NCBI GenBank assembly: GCA_038501625.1
Contig: JAZAYU010000009.1
Span: 11,212,396-11,276,395, forward strand
Length of the DNA stretch: 64,000 nucleotides
Source of the DNA: Corbicula japonica
Lineage: Eukaryota; Mollusca; Bivalvia; Venerida; Cyrenidae
Direction of reading: 5' to 3'
Shown here: positions 10,451 through 22,076 of the stretch, in pieces
Numbering within the stretch: position 1 is the first letter of the stretch
Layout of the letters: every line of letters begins with the position of its first letter
The notes under the pieces: model-generated
Seen by the model: only the letters and a program-made list of their open reading frames with translations
The model's database searches: none
Told to the model about the DNA's origin: nothing
Made by a program: the position numbers and the translations under genes

Positions 10451-11745
10451 CTGAAAACTCTGCTTCTGATCACTTGACAAGATCAGCCAGAGGGCCAAGG
10501 CCATTAAAACTTAAATCTGACACCAGTCCAGAAACTAGCTTCTGATTGGTTGCCTAGATCAGCCAGAGGGCCAAGGCCATTAAAACTGAAATCTGACACC
10601 AGTCCAGAAACTTTAGCTTCTGATTGGTTGCCTAGATCAGCCAGAGGCCCAATGCCATTAAAACTAAAATCTGACACCAGTCCAGAAACTCAAGCTTCTG
10701 TTTGGTTACCTAGATCAGCCAGAGGGCCAATGCCATTAGAGCTAAAATCTGACACCAGTCCAGAAACTCTAGCTTCTGATTGGTTGCCTAGATCAGCCAG
10801 AGGGCCAATGCCATTAAAACTAAAATCTGACACCAGTCCAGAAACTCTAGCTTCTGATTGGTTGCCTAGATCAGCAGAGGGCCAAGGCCATTAAAAACTG
10901 AAATCTGACACCAGTCTAGAAAGTCTAGCTTCTGATTGGTTGCCTAGATCAGCCAGAGGGCCAATGCCATTAAAACTAAAATCTGACACCAGTCCAGAAA
11001 CTCTAGCTTCTGTTGGGTTGCCTAGATCAGCCAGAGGGCCAAGGCCATTAAAAACTGATATCTGACACCAGTCTAGAAAGTCTAGCTTCTGATTGGTTGC
11101 CTAGATCAGCCAGAGGGCCAAGGCCATTAAAACTAAAATCTGACACCAGTTTAGAAACTTTAGCTTCTGATTGGTTGCCTAGATCAGCAGAGGGTCAAGG
11201 CTATTATAACCGAAATATGACACCAGTCTAGAAAATAGCTTCTGAAAGGTTGCCTAGATCAGCCAGAGGGCCAAGGCCATTAAAACTTAAATCTGACACC
11301 AGTCTAGAAAGTCTAGCTTCTGATTGGTTGCCTAGATCAGCAGAGGGTCAAGGCCGTAAAAACTGAAATCTGACACCAGTCTAGAAAGTCTAGCGTCTGA
11401 TTGGTTGCCTAGATCAGCCAGAGGGCCAAGGCCATTAAAACTAAAATCTGACACGTCAAGAAACTCTAGCTTCTGATTGGTTGCCTGGGTCACCCAGGAG
11501 ACCAAGGCCATAAAAGTGACTGTATACCAGTCTAGAAAGTCTAGCTTCTGATTGGTTGCCTGGATCATTCAGTAGGCCAAGGCCATAAAAGTGAGAGAGT
11601 ACACTAGTCTAGAAATTATCTCTTCTGATAGGTTGCCTGGATCTCCCAAGGGACCAAGGCCATAAAAGTGAAACTGTACACCAGTCTTAGAAACTCTAGC
11701 TTGTGATTGGTTGCTTGAATCACCCAGGGGCCAAGGTCATTAAGA
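10451..11745. repeat. 78-bp tandem satellite, about 16 units
   Basis: The unit carries cctagatcagccagagggcc, ggccattaaaactgaaatct, gacaccagtccagaaact and agcttctgattggttg. Unit starts at 10553, 10631 and 10709 give a 78-bp period. Units drift toward the right end (from about 11460, cacccagg replaces cagccagagg). Because 78 is a multiple of three, one frame stays open over several units; this is repeat translation, not a gene. The array fills the centre of intron 2. Confidence 0.93.
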
Positions 11746-11935
11746 TAAACTGAATTCTTGTGTCTGGTTTCAGGTATTACATTATTAGACACTGTAATAG
11801 TATATATTTGTGTGGGGAATTGTGTATATCCATAATATTATAATTTTTTGCATCTGCATGATTTAACAATGGTCTGCTCTGTCTGTTATTCTGAAATTAT
11901 AAATGAACACTAGTCGCACAAAAAGCGGTTAATGC

Positions 11936-12095
11936 TCTACTCTGTATATGTTTTTGCATGTGTTATGTACTATTGTAGATCCAGAAATTCTGAAACCAGC
12001 ACATCTGTACCATCTGATCTGAATCTTTAAAGGGCAATTTGTTGGTCAGAAAAGTGTACTGGCTGATCTGGATCTTCACTGTTCCCATTTGATAT
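11936..12095. mobile_element. TTAA-type MITE, degenerate partial copy
   Basis: Contains tgtagatccagaaattctg, catctgatctgaatct and ggctgatctggatcttcac; ends not definable. Confidence 0.55.
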
Positions 12096-12104
12096 AAGCA
12101 TGCT

Positions 12105-12272
12105 TTAGCAGCCACCTGCATTCAGCAACCACTTCTCTGAAACAGCCAGTTTGAATAATGTCCGTAAAGCTGTCATTTTATCCTAATTTTTACCTGTCTT
12201 TAACAGCCACCTTTGTTAAACAGCCACTCTTTGTCACTCCCTTGGATGGCTGCTGAATACAGTTTTGACTGT
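12105..12272. repeat. Dispersed repeat of the gcagccacc / ggctgctgaatac type
   Basis: Repeated agcagccacctgcattcagc, ttaacagccacctttg and aacagccactctttg units end in gatggctgctgaatacag, an imperfect inverse of the start. I recall this as a common invertebrate intronic repeat. It ends about 40 bases before the acceptor of exon 12312. Confidence 0.6.
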
Positions 12273-12311
12273 ACTAACAATTATAAGATTTGTTTATGAT
12301 TGTGTTTTCAG

Positions 12312-12420
12312 ACTGTTGCTTCAGGCTGGTATGAACATTAACCGATCTACCTTACAAGGAACGTGCCTTCACGAAGCTGCCTTATTCGGAAAAACTGATG
12401 TTGTCAAGTTACTTCTAGAT
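12312..12420 (+). CDS. CASKIN: Caskin-like gene, ankyrin exon with [10 protein letters not shown] motif
   Basis: The acceptor is gattgtgttttcag| and the donor is CTAGAT|gtaagt. The first base completes the Arg codon begun at 1890; 36 codons follow and the exon ends in phase 0. The protein reads [18 protein letters not shown] followed by [18 protein letters not shown]. This is a complete ankyrin loop plus the first helix and part of the second. LHEAALxGKTxVVxLLLD is nearly identical to the vertebrate Caskin segment as I remember it, and is the strongest single family marker here. The exon sits between a 10.4-kb and a 22.5-kb intron, and an old dispersed repeat ends about 40 bases upstream of its acceptor. 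Confidence 0.95.
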
Positions 12421-13241
12421 GTAAGTAGCACAGTTACACAATTCCATAAATCACAGGATAGACAGGCTGGGTTACAGTTTGAGTTAACATGGTTATAAAT
12501 CTTGAAAGAGACAAATGGTCAGTCTATTTATTTGATTATTTATTAGCAATAGTACTAGTATGCAAACGTTGAAATATTTTCCAAGTATGTCACCCCTAAC
12601 CAAATCCACCCCCATATTTTGCATAACAAACAGGATTAAACTTTGACTTCCAAATTTAACAAATATGCTAATTACTTTTTGTAAGCAAATAGAATGATGA
12701 AGAGGTAACATTGAAACTAGCCAAACATGACAGGTATGACAATACTGAGGTTGCTGTAATGGAAACTGAAAACAGTAACTGATTTTAATTAAATCTGTGG
12801 GCATTATTTTAAGTAAAACTGCATTTAATTTTGTTTCGTTTACCAGATTTTCTTTGGAAAATCCTGTTTAATAGATTTGCCTATGTTGTTGGGGGGTTTC
12901 TCAGTAACCAATAAAAGAAGAGCTTTGAAACTTAACATATTTGTCTGACATCAAAATAGCAATTATCAGAACAAGTTTCATAACTCTTGACTGTATTTTG
13001 TCATAGCCATTTAACTCAGAAAACCAAATATTTTCTTGAAAACAATACAGATTCCTATGAAGAAGAAACATAAGAAGAAAACCTGGTTTGATAAATTGTG
13101 GCATACTCTTTTTTAATTCATTATCTTGTTCACATTTAGGTACAATGCTCTATTTGCTGAGGTTGGTTATGGGAGCTGAATTTGTGTCTATGCCCATGTA
13201 ATGCACAGAAAACACAACTGCATGAATATCCTTCTCTCAGT

Positions 13242-13483
13242 TTAAACACTTCCTTGATATATATGCATTTTTACGCATGTGCAACCAGTGTAGATCCAGA
13301 TCAGCCAGCACATCCATGCCGTCTGATCAGGATCTGCACTGGTCACATTTTGGTCAGAAATAAACTAATGAATAAAAAAGCGAACAGTTTAGACACTGAT
13401 CAGACGGCACGGATGTGCCGGCTGATCTGGATCTAAACTGTTCGCCCTAGCAATAAAGGTGTATCTATACAGGAAAGGGTTAA
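13242..13483. mobile_element. TTAA-type MITE, well preserved
   Basis: TTAA at 13242 and 13480; both hairpins are near complete, the right one almost perfect (gatcagacggcacggatgtg / ccggctgatctggat). Confidence 0.92.
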
Positions 13484-13752
13484 ACATTACAAATCTTATA
13501 GTACTCTTTTCTCCTCTTGGTTACTTTTTACTGATAAGCCATAGATTTTTGTTATTGGAATTTCTTCTGGTCTTAAGTTGTTTATGTTAGTGCTTTTGAA
13601 TTCCAAACAAAAAGAGATGTAAGAGATGTTCTTGGAAATGTTACTTATTGATGTACAATTTTTGCACCTTTTTGGGTTGTTTTGCAAAAATTGTTTTTTT
13701 TTTTGCACTGAAAAGATATCTTGGAGAGTGTTGTCTTTTAGTGCTTGCTGTA

Positions 13753-15323
13753 CCAGGGGCAGCAAAAAGTTCACATGGACAACCACATCTTTTCTAAATA
13801 TTATATTTAAATAAATTTAAATTATTTAAAATTTAGCATAATTATAGGTTATCACTGGATCTTAATTAAATAAAAAGCATTAATTAGTAAATTAAATTTT
13901 TGAAACTTTTTCTGAATTTCAATAGCAACACACTATAACACAAGATGTTGTCTCTAGGAGTCATGTCGATTTTGTAGTAAAAAGCCATTCTGTTATGTCA
14001 GAATCAAAGATGATGAAGCAATTACATTTCTGCAACAAGAATTTAAACTTTGATTTTATATGATCAACAGCAGAAGCAGTGCAGTGGCCATTTTAATTTC
14101 ACTTGCACTTTTAAAGTCATCAGACTGAAATCATGATGTCATTTGTAAAATTGAGCAGTCTTTAAATACTTCAGTATGAATATGAATGATGGTTATCGAC
14201 ACTTGGAAGTTTCTAACTGCAAGAAATACTAGAAAAAAAATGTCCAGAAAAGCTAGACTGATGATATCTGATGGTAAAACACAGTGGATGACCTGCTATC
14301 AACAAGTCAGTGAATAGAGCCATTGTGGATAACATGAACAGAGTCTAAGAAAAAACATTGATGAGATGGTAGTTTTGTTCTATCAGACCATGACACAAAC
14401 GTTCAAATGTACAAGTCACAGTGCTTTCTAGCACTTCATGCCCCCCGAAGGCAAAAATGTTCCAGCAGCACATTGTTACATGTGATAACATGTAACATGG
14501 CTATATTTTTTTTAACCATGAAATGAAATCAGACTACAGATTGGAAATACCTTGATCATTCCTGGTATTCCCCTGACCTTGACCCTATTGACATAAGAGG
14601 AACTGTGAGATGGATGGTTTGATGACCTTAGAACTCTGTAACATTATTCTCAGCCTGTTTCTAGGCATGGTTTACTTAAGGAATGATTCTTATTTTGGTG
14701 CGGTTCATGCAGATTGGACGTGCACGTGAGAGCTGGCAAATCCATTAAGTGCGCTAGGGCTTTATGGTAAATTTGCCAGCTCTCGCGTGCACGTCCAATC
14801 TGCATGAACCGCACCAAAATAAGAATCATTACTTATATTTACATTTTATTCATTTTTTTCTTTAAATAAACTTAAGTCGAACGCTTTCAAAAATTAGTAT
14901 TAAGTGAAAAGGGGGAGAAATACGTGGGAGTTTTCAATAGTAACAGCCATGACGTTGTTGACGTCATTACGGGTCATGCGGTTCATGCAAAATGAACCGA
15001 ATTTTTGTAAACGAAGAAATCAATAGGAATGTAAATATAGACACATACAAGAAACAGGTTATGTAAGATGAGAAATAAGGGAAATGGTACTTTGAGTAAA
15101 ACTAATGAAATAATTAATGTCATGCGGCCATTGTGGGTTGAGCTGTGTTTATGAGTGTGTGTTTGATATGTTACATTTGTAATTGTTATCTTTATAGTAA
15201 GATTTTATTTTTTTGGTATTTATTATGTAAGTATGGTACCAGACATGTATAAAAAAATCATAGTAACAACAAATGCTTACTTTAAAAAAAAAGGGTATCC
15301 ACAAACTTTCTTACTGCCCCTTG
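13753..15323. mobile_element. Decayed Tc1/mariner-like transposon
   Basis: The left end reads TA|ccaggggcagcaaaaagtt (TA at 13751) and the right end is its imperfect inverse, actttcttactgccccttg|TA (TA at 15324). These are about 30-bp inverted repeats with a TA duplication, the hallmark of Tc1/mariner. Inside, on the + strand near 14560, the broken frame still shows SWYSPDLDPID, matching the transposase motif WPxxSPDLxPIE/D around the last catalytic acid. The rest of the transposase is unreadable through frameshifts and stops. A large palindrome (14682-14830) sits within it. No intact product is possible. Confidence 0.78.
14682..14830. repeat. Near-perfect palindrome, 60-bp arms
   Basis: Arms 14682-14741 and 14771-14830 are inverse copies with one mismatch in 60 (cacgtgag against the inverse of ctcgcgtg), separated by 29 bases. 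The arms include gcggttcatgcagattggac. A partial related piece, gcggttcatgc, recurs at about 14978. No clear target-site duplication was found. It is either a young fold-back MITE or a recent inverted duplication. Confidence 0.93.
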
Positions 15324-15511
15324 TATTTCATTAAATAAAAATTTATGTTGATGTGTATTGGCAGCACAAAAATCGAGAGAAAAATGTCTGTAAAAAAACA
15401 TGCTGAAAATTTCCAAGTATTGTAATGGACTTATTTTTCTTTTTAATTAGAACCATTCTATTCATTTTTTTTCTTAGGGGTATTAGTTTAAATAGTGAAC
15501 AATATAGACCC

Positions 15512-15739
15512 TTAACCCTTTCATCCATATATACGCATTTTTACGCATGTGCGACCAGTGTAGATCCAGATCAGCTGGCACATCAGGATCTGCACTGGTC
15601 GCATTTTGTTCAGAAATAACCTAACGTATCAGAAAGCGAACATTTTAGATCCTGATCAGATGGAACTGATGTGCCGGCTGATCTGGTTCTAAACTGTTAG
15701 CCCACACAATAAAGGTGTATCTATGGAGGAAAGGGTTAA
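15512..15739. mobile_element. TTAA-type MITE
   Basis: TTAA at both ends with ccctttcatccatatatacg left and ggaggaaaggg right; the first hairpin lacks the centre of its loop. Confidence 0.92.
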
Positions 15740-17160
15740 CACAATGACAGATAACCAGTTGATGTGGGTCTATATCATTGGTTGCTTGCGACTACAATTT
15801 GAGGTACTGATGTTGCTTTTCCGTTTGTGATCTCCACATCTGACAAGAGTTGATGATATAACTGATGTAAAAGTAACAAACTAAGATTATTTGGTTTTAA
15901 AATCTGTTAGAAGTTTTTCTACGAAACTGATAAAGATACTTGTTTGTCAGTAACAGAAATTCTTAAAAATGTGAACAATCAAGAAAGCTATTAAACTATC
16001 AACCTAAGATAAATGATTTTGTATAAGATTGTTAGGATTAATGGAGACTGAGCATGTACAACAACCCGTCACACACTAATCAGGACTTAAGTTTAATTTG
16101 CAAGCCATGAAAACATGGGCTGTGTGTCTAGGAGAGGGTATGCTATATGGTATTCATTTAGTGAATTTATGCTTAATTCCCCTTTACACTATGGATGGAC
16201 TGAGCAGAAATTTAAAAAAAATACACTATGGAGGATTAATTTAGTATTAGTAATGATATCAACAACTATAGTAACTGTGGCAAAACCATGATCTGATAGA
16301 ATTGCTGAAAGCAAGGGAAATAACTAAGTCAGTCCTTGCATTGTTTTGAACAAGGATTACTTCCCCTTCAATATGTTGGATAGTAATGAGTGGGCTGGCC
16401 AGTTTTGTTGCTGCTGTATGGGAGGGCATCACTCATTGTTAAGATGTTATCACTGCACACTTATCTTCACTTGTCAATCATTCACACAGTCTATCATCAA
16501 CTTAATCACTCACTGCCAACTGAAAATAGCTGACCAGGCTATCATTACCATCTTTATGATTGTTTGCTACATTAAAATAACTATCAGTATGTTTTCCTAA
16601 CAATTTCTGAGAAGTGGTTGTGTGTGTGCTGTAAGAGTGATGTAGTTTATAGCTTTCTTGTTGATATCTAGTATTCCTAGATGAGTTCTAGTAGAGGTCT
16701 GATATACTCAGCAAAATTAAGAAGTATCAATATGCTTATACTTGTATTCAGGTATTCCAATATGCTTATGAGGGTTATTTCTATTTGATTTCAATTGGTT
16801 GTAGTTAAACTGAAAACAAATAAAGTCTTAAGAAATAACATAGACTTTACCTATTGGGTCTCAGTTTATGTAGGTTTTCAAAACCCTCTACTTTTAATTG
16901 AAAATATAAATAAAATTATAAGAAATTATATTATGTTACACACAAAATCCATGTTTACCCTTCAAGATCCAGCTCACAGCAACCCTTTGAACTTATTAAG
17001 TTCTACTATAAAGGCCTTTATGATGATATTTTATGTCTTGCCCATATATTTTCATGTGTGGTTTGATTTTAAAATATTTGGCAGAATGTGTCATGTACAA
17101 AATCCATATTCCAACATCCAGTTTGCAGGATCTACACCATTTGCTTTTTTATTATTCATA
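15740..17160. other. Intron stretch without recognised features
   Basis: AT-rich sequence. The longest open frame, 16795-17193 plus (132 codons), is rich in Ile, Phe, Leu and Asn as expected from AT bias, has no recognised domain, and its end runs into a MITE; I do not call it. Confidence 0.45.
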
Positions 17161-17293
17161 TTATTCATTATGTTATTTCTAACCAAGAAGTGAACCATTT
17201 ACATTCTGATCATACTGCATGAATGTGCTGGCTGGTTTGGATCTACACTGTTTGCCATGCAATAAAACACTTAAATATGGAGAAATGGGTTAA
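17161..17293. mobile_element. TTAA-type MITE, right half
   Basis: Starts at the linker ttatgttatttctaacca and ends atggagaaatgggttaa. Confidence 0.7.
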
Positions 17294-17586
17294 TCATATG
17301 TTTCAGTTTGTTACGCTTCTGTAATGTTAATGGAATTTTATACAGAATCCATGCTATGTGTCTTATGAGTATATTGACAAACTAATCACTTGTCACCAGG
17401 GAAGATAAAAATATGTGATTACGTTTTAGTTTGCTTAGAAAAATGAATGGAACCGACAAATAAATTATTGGAGGAAACTGCTAAAAAATTGATCCAACAA
17501 TTTTATATAATGGCATTATATATTTCCCTTAGAAGCATCTTGATCACACTCTGATTGTTTTACATCTTGTTTTAGTACAGATAAAG

Positions 17587-17795
17587 TTAACCTTTTACTT
17601 GATGTAATATGGTTGTTATCCATAGTCCTAGATCCAGATCTGCTGCCACATCTTTGCCATCTCAATAGGATCTATGCTGCTGTTTGATTCATTGTGTTAT
17701 TTCTGACCCAGAAGTGACCAGTGTAGATCCAGATCAGATTGCATGGATGTCTTGGCTATTCTGGAAGTACACTTTTGGTACATGTGATACTTAAT
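17587..17795. mobile_element. TTAA-type MITE
   Basis: Left ttaaccttttacttg is clear; both hairpins diverged; right end near ttaattgaag. Confidence 0.75.
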
Positions 17796-18511
17796 TGAAG
17801 AAATGCTTTTATTGCTGCAGTTTAAGACAAAGTTTGATAATTGGAGAACACCCACACCTGCAAGGTGTTCTGTACCATCAAACAGTTGGTGGTTGGCAAA
17901 GTGTCTGCTCTAAAACAACTAGGAAATGGGTGTACATAAAAAACAAGCAGTTATTTGAGATATTTAAGCCATTTTCTACTGTATGCATTCCCCCAGCACT
18001 CTTGGTGCCAGGTTTATTCGATCAGACGATTGATAGACTGATGATAGGAAGTGATGAAACTTTATGGAATATATTCTGACAGCAGTCTGGCATTGTGTCT
18101 TACTGATGAACAGTTGATGCTGTCTTCCAAACAAACACATTTGGGTTGATGTAGTAATAGAATACAATGCAGATTTTCTGAAATCAGTCCATGTTCATTT
18201 CTTAAAATCTGTTCTAAAATTTGTCCTCATTCAATTACTTGGTTTGTCTTGTTTTATTTAATATAGATGTATAATGGTACAGAGAGGGTTTGCAAGTTCT
18301 TGTGTGACTAAATGTCACTGTTACATCCTTATCATTTACCAAGAAGGGTCAGATGATGCTTATTTATGCATCCTTTATGATTTAACTGGGAAACATTCCA
18401 CTTTGCATTGCATGTGAAATGGTGCATGTTCTATAAATCAAAAAAGACGTAAAATTACTGGCAGTTTACATATTATGTACATTTTTTGTTACTTTTTAAC
18501 TATTTACACCA

Positions 18512-18657
18512 GGGCTGAAGGTTAAAAAACTGAGAATGTAAACCAGTCTCAAATCTCCAGCATTTGGTTGGCTAAAATGGCAACTGGCTGCAATTTTAGC
18601 CAATCAGATGCTTGTGATTTGAGACTGGTTTCCATTCTCAGTTTTATAACCTTGGGC
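18512..18657. mobile_element. Fold-back MITE
   Basis: Full length. Inverted pairing extends beyond the usual termini (tttacacc at 18503 and ggtgtaaa at 18660), so the palindrome here is longer than in other copies. Confidence 0.9.
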
Positions 18658-18844
18658 ACAGGTGTAAACTTTGCAACTTCCTTAATAAATGCCCATATTA
18701 TGGTAATTGTGAAATGTTGTAATTAAAATTCTGTGTGTTTTGCTTAATTTAATTTGTTTCTTTGCATGTTGAGATTTGATTTAAAGTGATCTTAATCAAC
18801 CACAGATGTGGTGAAGAATGAGAATACATCATGAACAGGAGAAA

Positions 18845-19095
18845 TTAACACTTTACTCCATATGTAATATGGGTATTATCGCATGTGCAAACAGTGTAGA
18901 TCCAGATCAGCTGGAACATCAATGTCATTTGATCTGGATTTGTACACTTGTCACCTGTAGGTCAGAAATAACCTTGTGAATCTAAATGGGAATAGAGTAG
19001 ATCCTGATCAGACATCACAGATGTGCTAGCTGATCTGGATCTACAGTATTCATGTCAGCAATAAAGGCTTAATTTATCTGTGGCGTAAAGGTTAT
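18845..19095. mobile_element. TTAA-type MITE
   Basis: Left TTAAcactttactccat; right end cgtaaagg without TTAA; both hairpins visible. Confidence 0.82.
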
Positions 19096-19831
19096 GTAAA
19101 CCTTATTCAGAATAGTATATATCGTTATTGTTATATTGCTAATGCCAACAGGGTTGAGATTATGCCACAATCTTTAGGTTAAGGTCACATTTGAAGGAGT
19201 TATGCCATTTTTGTACATTTTTATTTGGACTAAGGACCTGAGGGCAACACAAATGTTCAAATGAACACCCATCTGTTGATTTTCCTTCCTTCATCAAACT
19301 TTCAGTATACTGTTTTTGTCTGAAGTGGTAATTTGAATCCAGTACTGCTTAACTTTTTACAACCTAGCACCTTGTATAGTGCCAATAGACTAGGTGCGAA
19401 ACACCATATTTCCTCTAATGAATGCCCCACTATTGAAATAATTTGTTAACTCAAGAATTCACAGTTATGCAATTTGGTCCTACGTCAAAGCATCCTGGGA
19501 AGTACTTAGTGAGTATCAGTTTTCGATATCTGCGGAGCTCTTGCGATTTCTGCAGATGTATTTTTACATTTCTGCTACTGTGTTTCTATTAAAAGCACAA
19601 GCTTTCCTGATGAAGATTTTTTGTTGGAAAATGAAGACAGATTTGCAGATGGCAGCACACTAACTTACAACCTACAAGCAAAAAGCATACCTCCACAAAG
19701 ACATACAGGCAACTTATAGATACATTTTGCAATTTATTTTATTTTTTGTGTGTTACTGGAATCTTTGCAAAATCTGGAGTGAAGTCACATTTTCATTTTG
19801 ATTGATGAAGATTGTGGTTTATTTTGTCTGA

Positions 19832-20049
19832 TTAAACCTTTATTCCATTGCAAAGGTTTTATCGCATGGGGAGAAAAGTGTAGATCCACATAAGCTGGCA
19901 CATCTGTTCTGTCTGATCAGGATCTACACTGGTCACTTTAAGATTCATTAGGTTATTTCTGACATTGGAGTTACCAGTGTAGATCCTAATCTGATCTACA
20001 CTGTTTGCAAACATGATAAAACCTCTTAATATGGAGTAAAAGGTTTATA
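19832..20049. mobile_element. TTAA-type MITE with shortened second hairpin
   Basis: Left ttaaacctttattccat, right atggagtaaaaggttt. The second hairpin has lost its loop (gtgtagatcctaatctgatc directly followed by tacactg). Confidence 0.8.
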
Positions 20050-20352
20050 AATATTCACTTCTGAATCATTTAGAATTCAACAGGCACAGAATTCCACCTT
20101 CAATATGTCAACACAGTTATACTGTATCAGGTTACAATTATCATAATCCTTATGAGTCACCATCACGAGCTTGATCTTAAAATGTTTGCAAAATTATTAA
20201 AAAGCTTTCATAGTTGATGTGTTTTTTACAAATTTAATCTTCTTAAATTTATTCTGTAAAAACTGGGCAGTGGGTAAGATGTGTGATCGGGTAATAATTA
20301 TTAACCACATAACATGTTATAAAGAAGTCTAATTAATGTACATTATATTGCA

Positions 20353-20722
20353 TTAATCCTTTATTCCATATATATGCATTTTGACACATGTGCGACCAGT
20401 GTAGACCTTTCCCTATCAGGGTCAAGATCTTTCATGTGAGGAAGCTAACCAGCTAGCTTGCAGAACGTTGGTGGTTCTACCCAGGTGCCCGCTCGAGCCT
20501 GAAAATTGCCCGGAGGGGCACCTGGGGTCTTCCTCCACCATGGAAAGCTGGTATGTCCACACCATAATGTCCTCGTTAAGAGGCGCTAGGGACAGAAAAC
20601 TGGGAAATAACAACAACAACAAAATTGCAGATCCTGATCAAAGGCACAGATGTGCCAGCAGATCTGGATCTGCACTGTTTGCACATGCATTTAAAACCAG
20701 TATATAAGAAGTAAAGGTTTAA
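20353..20722. mobile_element. TTAA-type MITE carrying a SINE-like insert
   Basis: TTAA at both ends. The left end to gaccagtgtaga and the right half from gcagatcctgatcaaagg are MITE; 20407-20622 between them is foreign and takes the place of the first hairpin. Confidence 0.82.
20407..20622 (+). mobile_element. Second SINE-like insert, inside a TTAA-flanked MITE
   Basis: This GC-richer block interrupts the MITE at 20353-20722. It contains gaggaagctaaccagctagc, ggtggttctacccaggtgcc (B-box-like), the pair aggtgcccg / ggggcacctgggg that can form a stem, and gggtcttcctccaccat, then ends in (aac)n. I recall this wording from a dispersed molluscan SINE group. The head is diverged and no target-site duplication is visible. 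The MITE's first hairpin is missing at the junction, so the event was not a simple clean insertion. Confidence 0.65.
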
Positions 20723-21176
20723 GTAAAGTTCTTCTTGATGTATGTCACTATTTTAATGACTAGTGTAGTCTTATAATTGAAGTTTTAATTTTTCCCTGTT
20801 GTAACAGCTTGATTCCAAATAGGTGAAGGTCCCAACCGTTTGTGAATTAATTCTTACAAAATTTTGACAAATTGTTTACACGTGATTGCAAAACATGCAC
20901 TGAAATACATCAAAGAGTACCTGGGCATGTGAGTGCATCTTGCAGATGTTTGTTGTTGTAGCTGCAAGTAACAAGGTGATGAAAGTGTGAGCTATGTTTG
21001 TAGATGTCTTATCACATGTAGATAGTCTATGTAGATAACACAACCCAGCAGCCAGTTCGCTTCCAGTCAGAGCTTTTACTGAGCTTTAACTCTTGTATGT
21101 ACAACCTGCAGATTGTGATCAGATATAAGTTTTTCATAGCTTGCAAGCCAATTCATTAATAGTTCTTGAGTTCTAT

Positions 21177-21300
21177 GCCCAAGATCATGAAACTATAACT
21201 GGAGACCAGAATCCAATGTCAAGCTTTTGAGTCCATTTCAGCCAATCAGATGCTCCAGATTCGAGAATGGTCTCATATCTTAGTGTTATGATCTTTGGCC
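21177..21300. mobile_element. Fold-back MITE, one arm shortened
   Basis: Starts gcccaagatcatgaaact, ends tgttatgatctttggcc; the left arm lacks part of the gattggctg core. Confidence 0.82.
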
Positions 21301-21685
21301 CTAGTTTGCTTTGACAGTTGCCTTTTGCTGAAATTCAAACCAATAATAAATAAATCACACTGGACTTAAAACAAAAATGAATAATGACTGACAATAACTG
21401 TCAATACATCAAAGGGTAGAGAGCCTGATGTTAATGTATTTATTATAGCACAGTCAATATAAATTGACAGGCTTTTTAACAATCAAACAACAGGAAAACA
21501 ATTTACAGGAATATATACTTTAATCTTTATTGGATTTCTCAAAATTCAACCACCTTTTATCAAAATGTTTCCATAATGTTTTGAGAAAAAAAAAGTGGTG
21601 GAAAAAAGTATGTCACGGTCTTCTGATCTACAGACTGATTAGAATGTCTGGAAATTCTTCGGAAAATATGTCTTCTATTTCAGTT

Positions 21686-21973
21686 GCCCCGCCCGGCTAG
21701 CTCAGTTGGTAGAGCATCGGACTGTCAATCCAGGGGTCGTGAGTTCGATCCCCAGCCGAGGCGGGAAAAAATTTCTCCGTAACAATTGAACTCGGACATT
21801 GCGTCTGAGAGTCATTTGTCCCTCACCTCTGATTCAAGTGAGGAAGCAGTCAGTCGCTTGCGGAGAAATTGGTTAGTACTGGTTGGAGACCCAGGAACAC
21901 CGGTTAGGTGGACTGACCGCCGGGATATAACCTAGCTGTTGAAACCAGGCGTTAAACCCGAAACAAACAAAAA
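21686..21973 (+). mobile_element. Intact tRNA-derived SINE with 12-bp target-site duplication
   Basis: The head carries a perfect A box (TAGCTCAGTTGG) and a B box (GTTCGATCC), as in RNA polymerase III promoters, and an Asp-like GTC at the anticodon position. The acceptor and T stems are imperfect, so this is a SINE head, not a working tRNA. A body follows, then the tail GGCGTTAAACCC and an aaacaaacaaaaa end, which I recall as typical of molluscan SINEs. The direct repeat TCTATTTCAGTT occurs at 21674-21685 and 21974-21985 and defines both ends. The intact duplication points to a fairly young insertion in the same orientation as the host gene. Confidence 0.92.
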
Positions 21974-22076
21974 TCTATTTCAGTTACTTAATTGAAATTG
22001 AAGTTGATATAATTGGAACTTAATTGACTTCCAATTAATGCTTCAACATTTTAAGAATGTGGCGGCTAAGAAATTA

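Noticed and set aside
10550..10894. 114-codon repeat protein
   Set aside because: Translation of the 78-bp satellite, whose period is a multiple of three.
21686..21762. Functional tRNA-Asp gene
   Set aside because: A and B boxes and a GTC anticodon are present, but acceptor and T stems do not pair properly and it is continuous with a SINE body, tail and target duplication.
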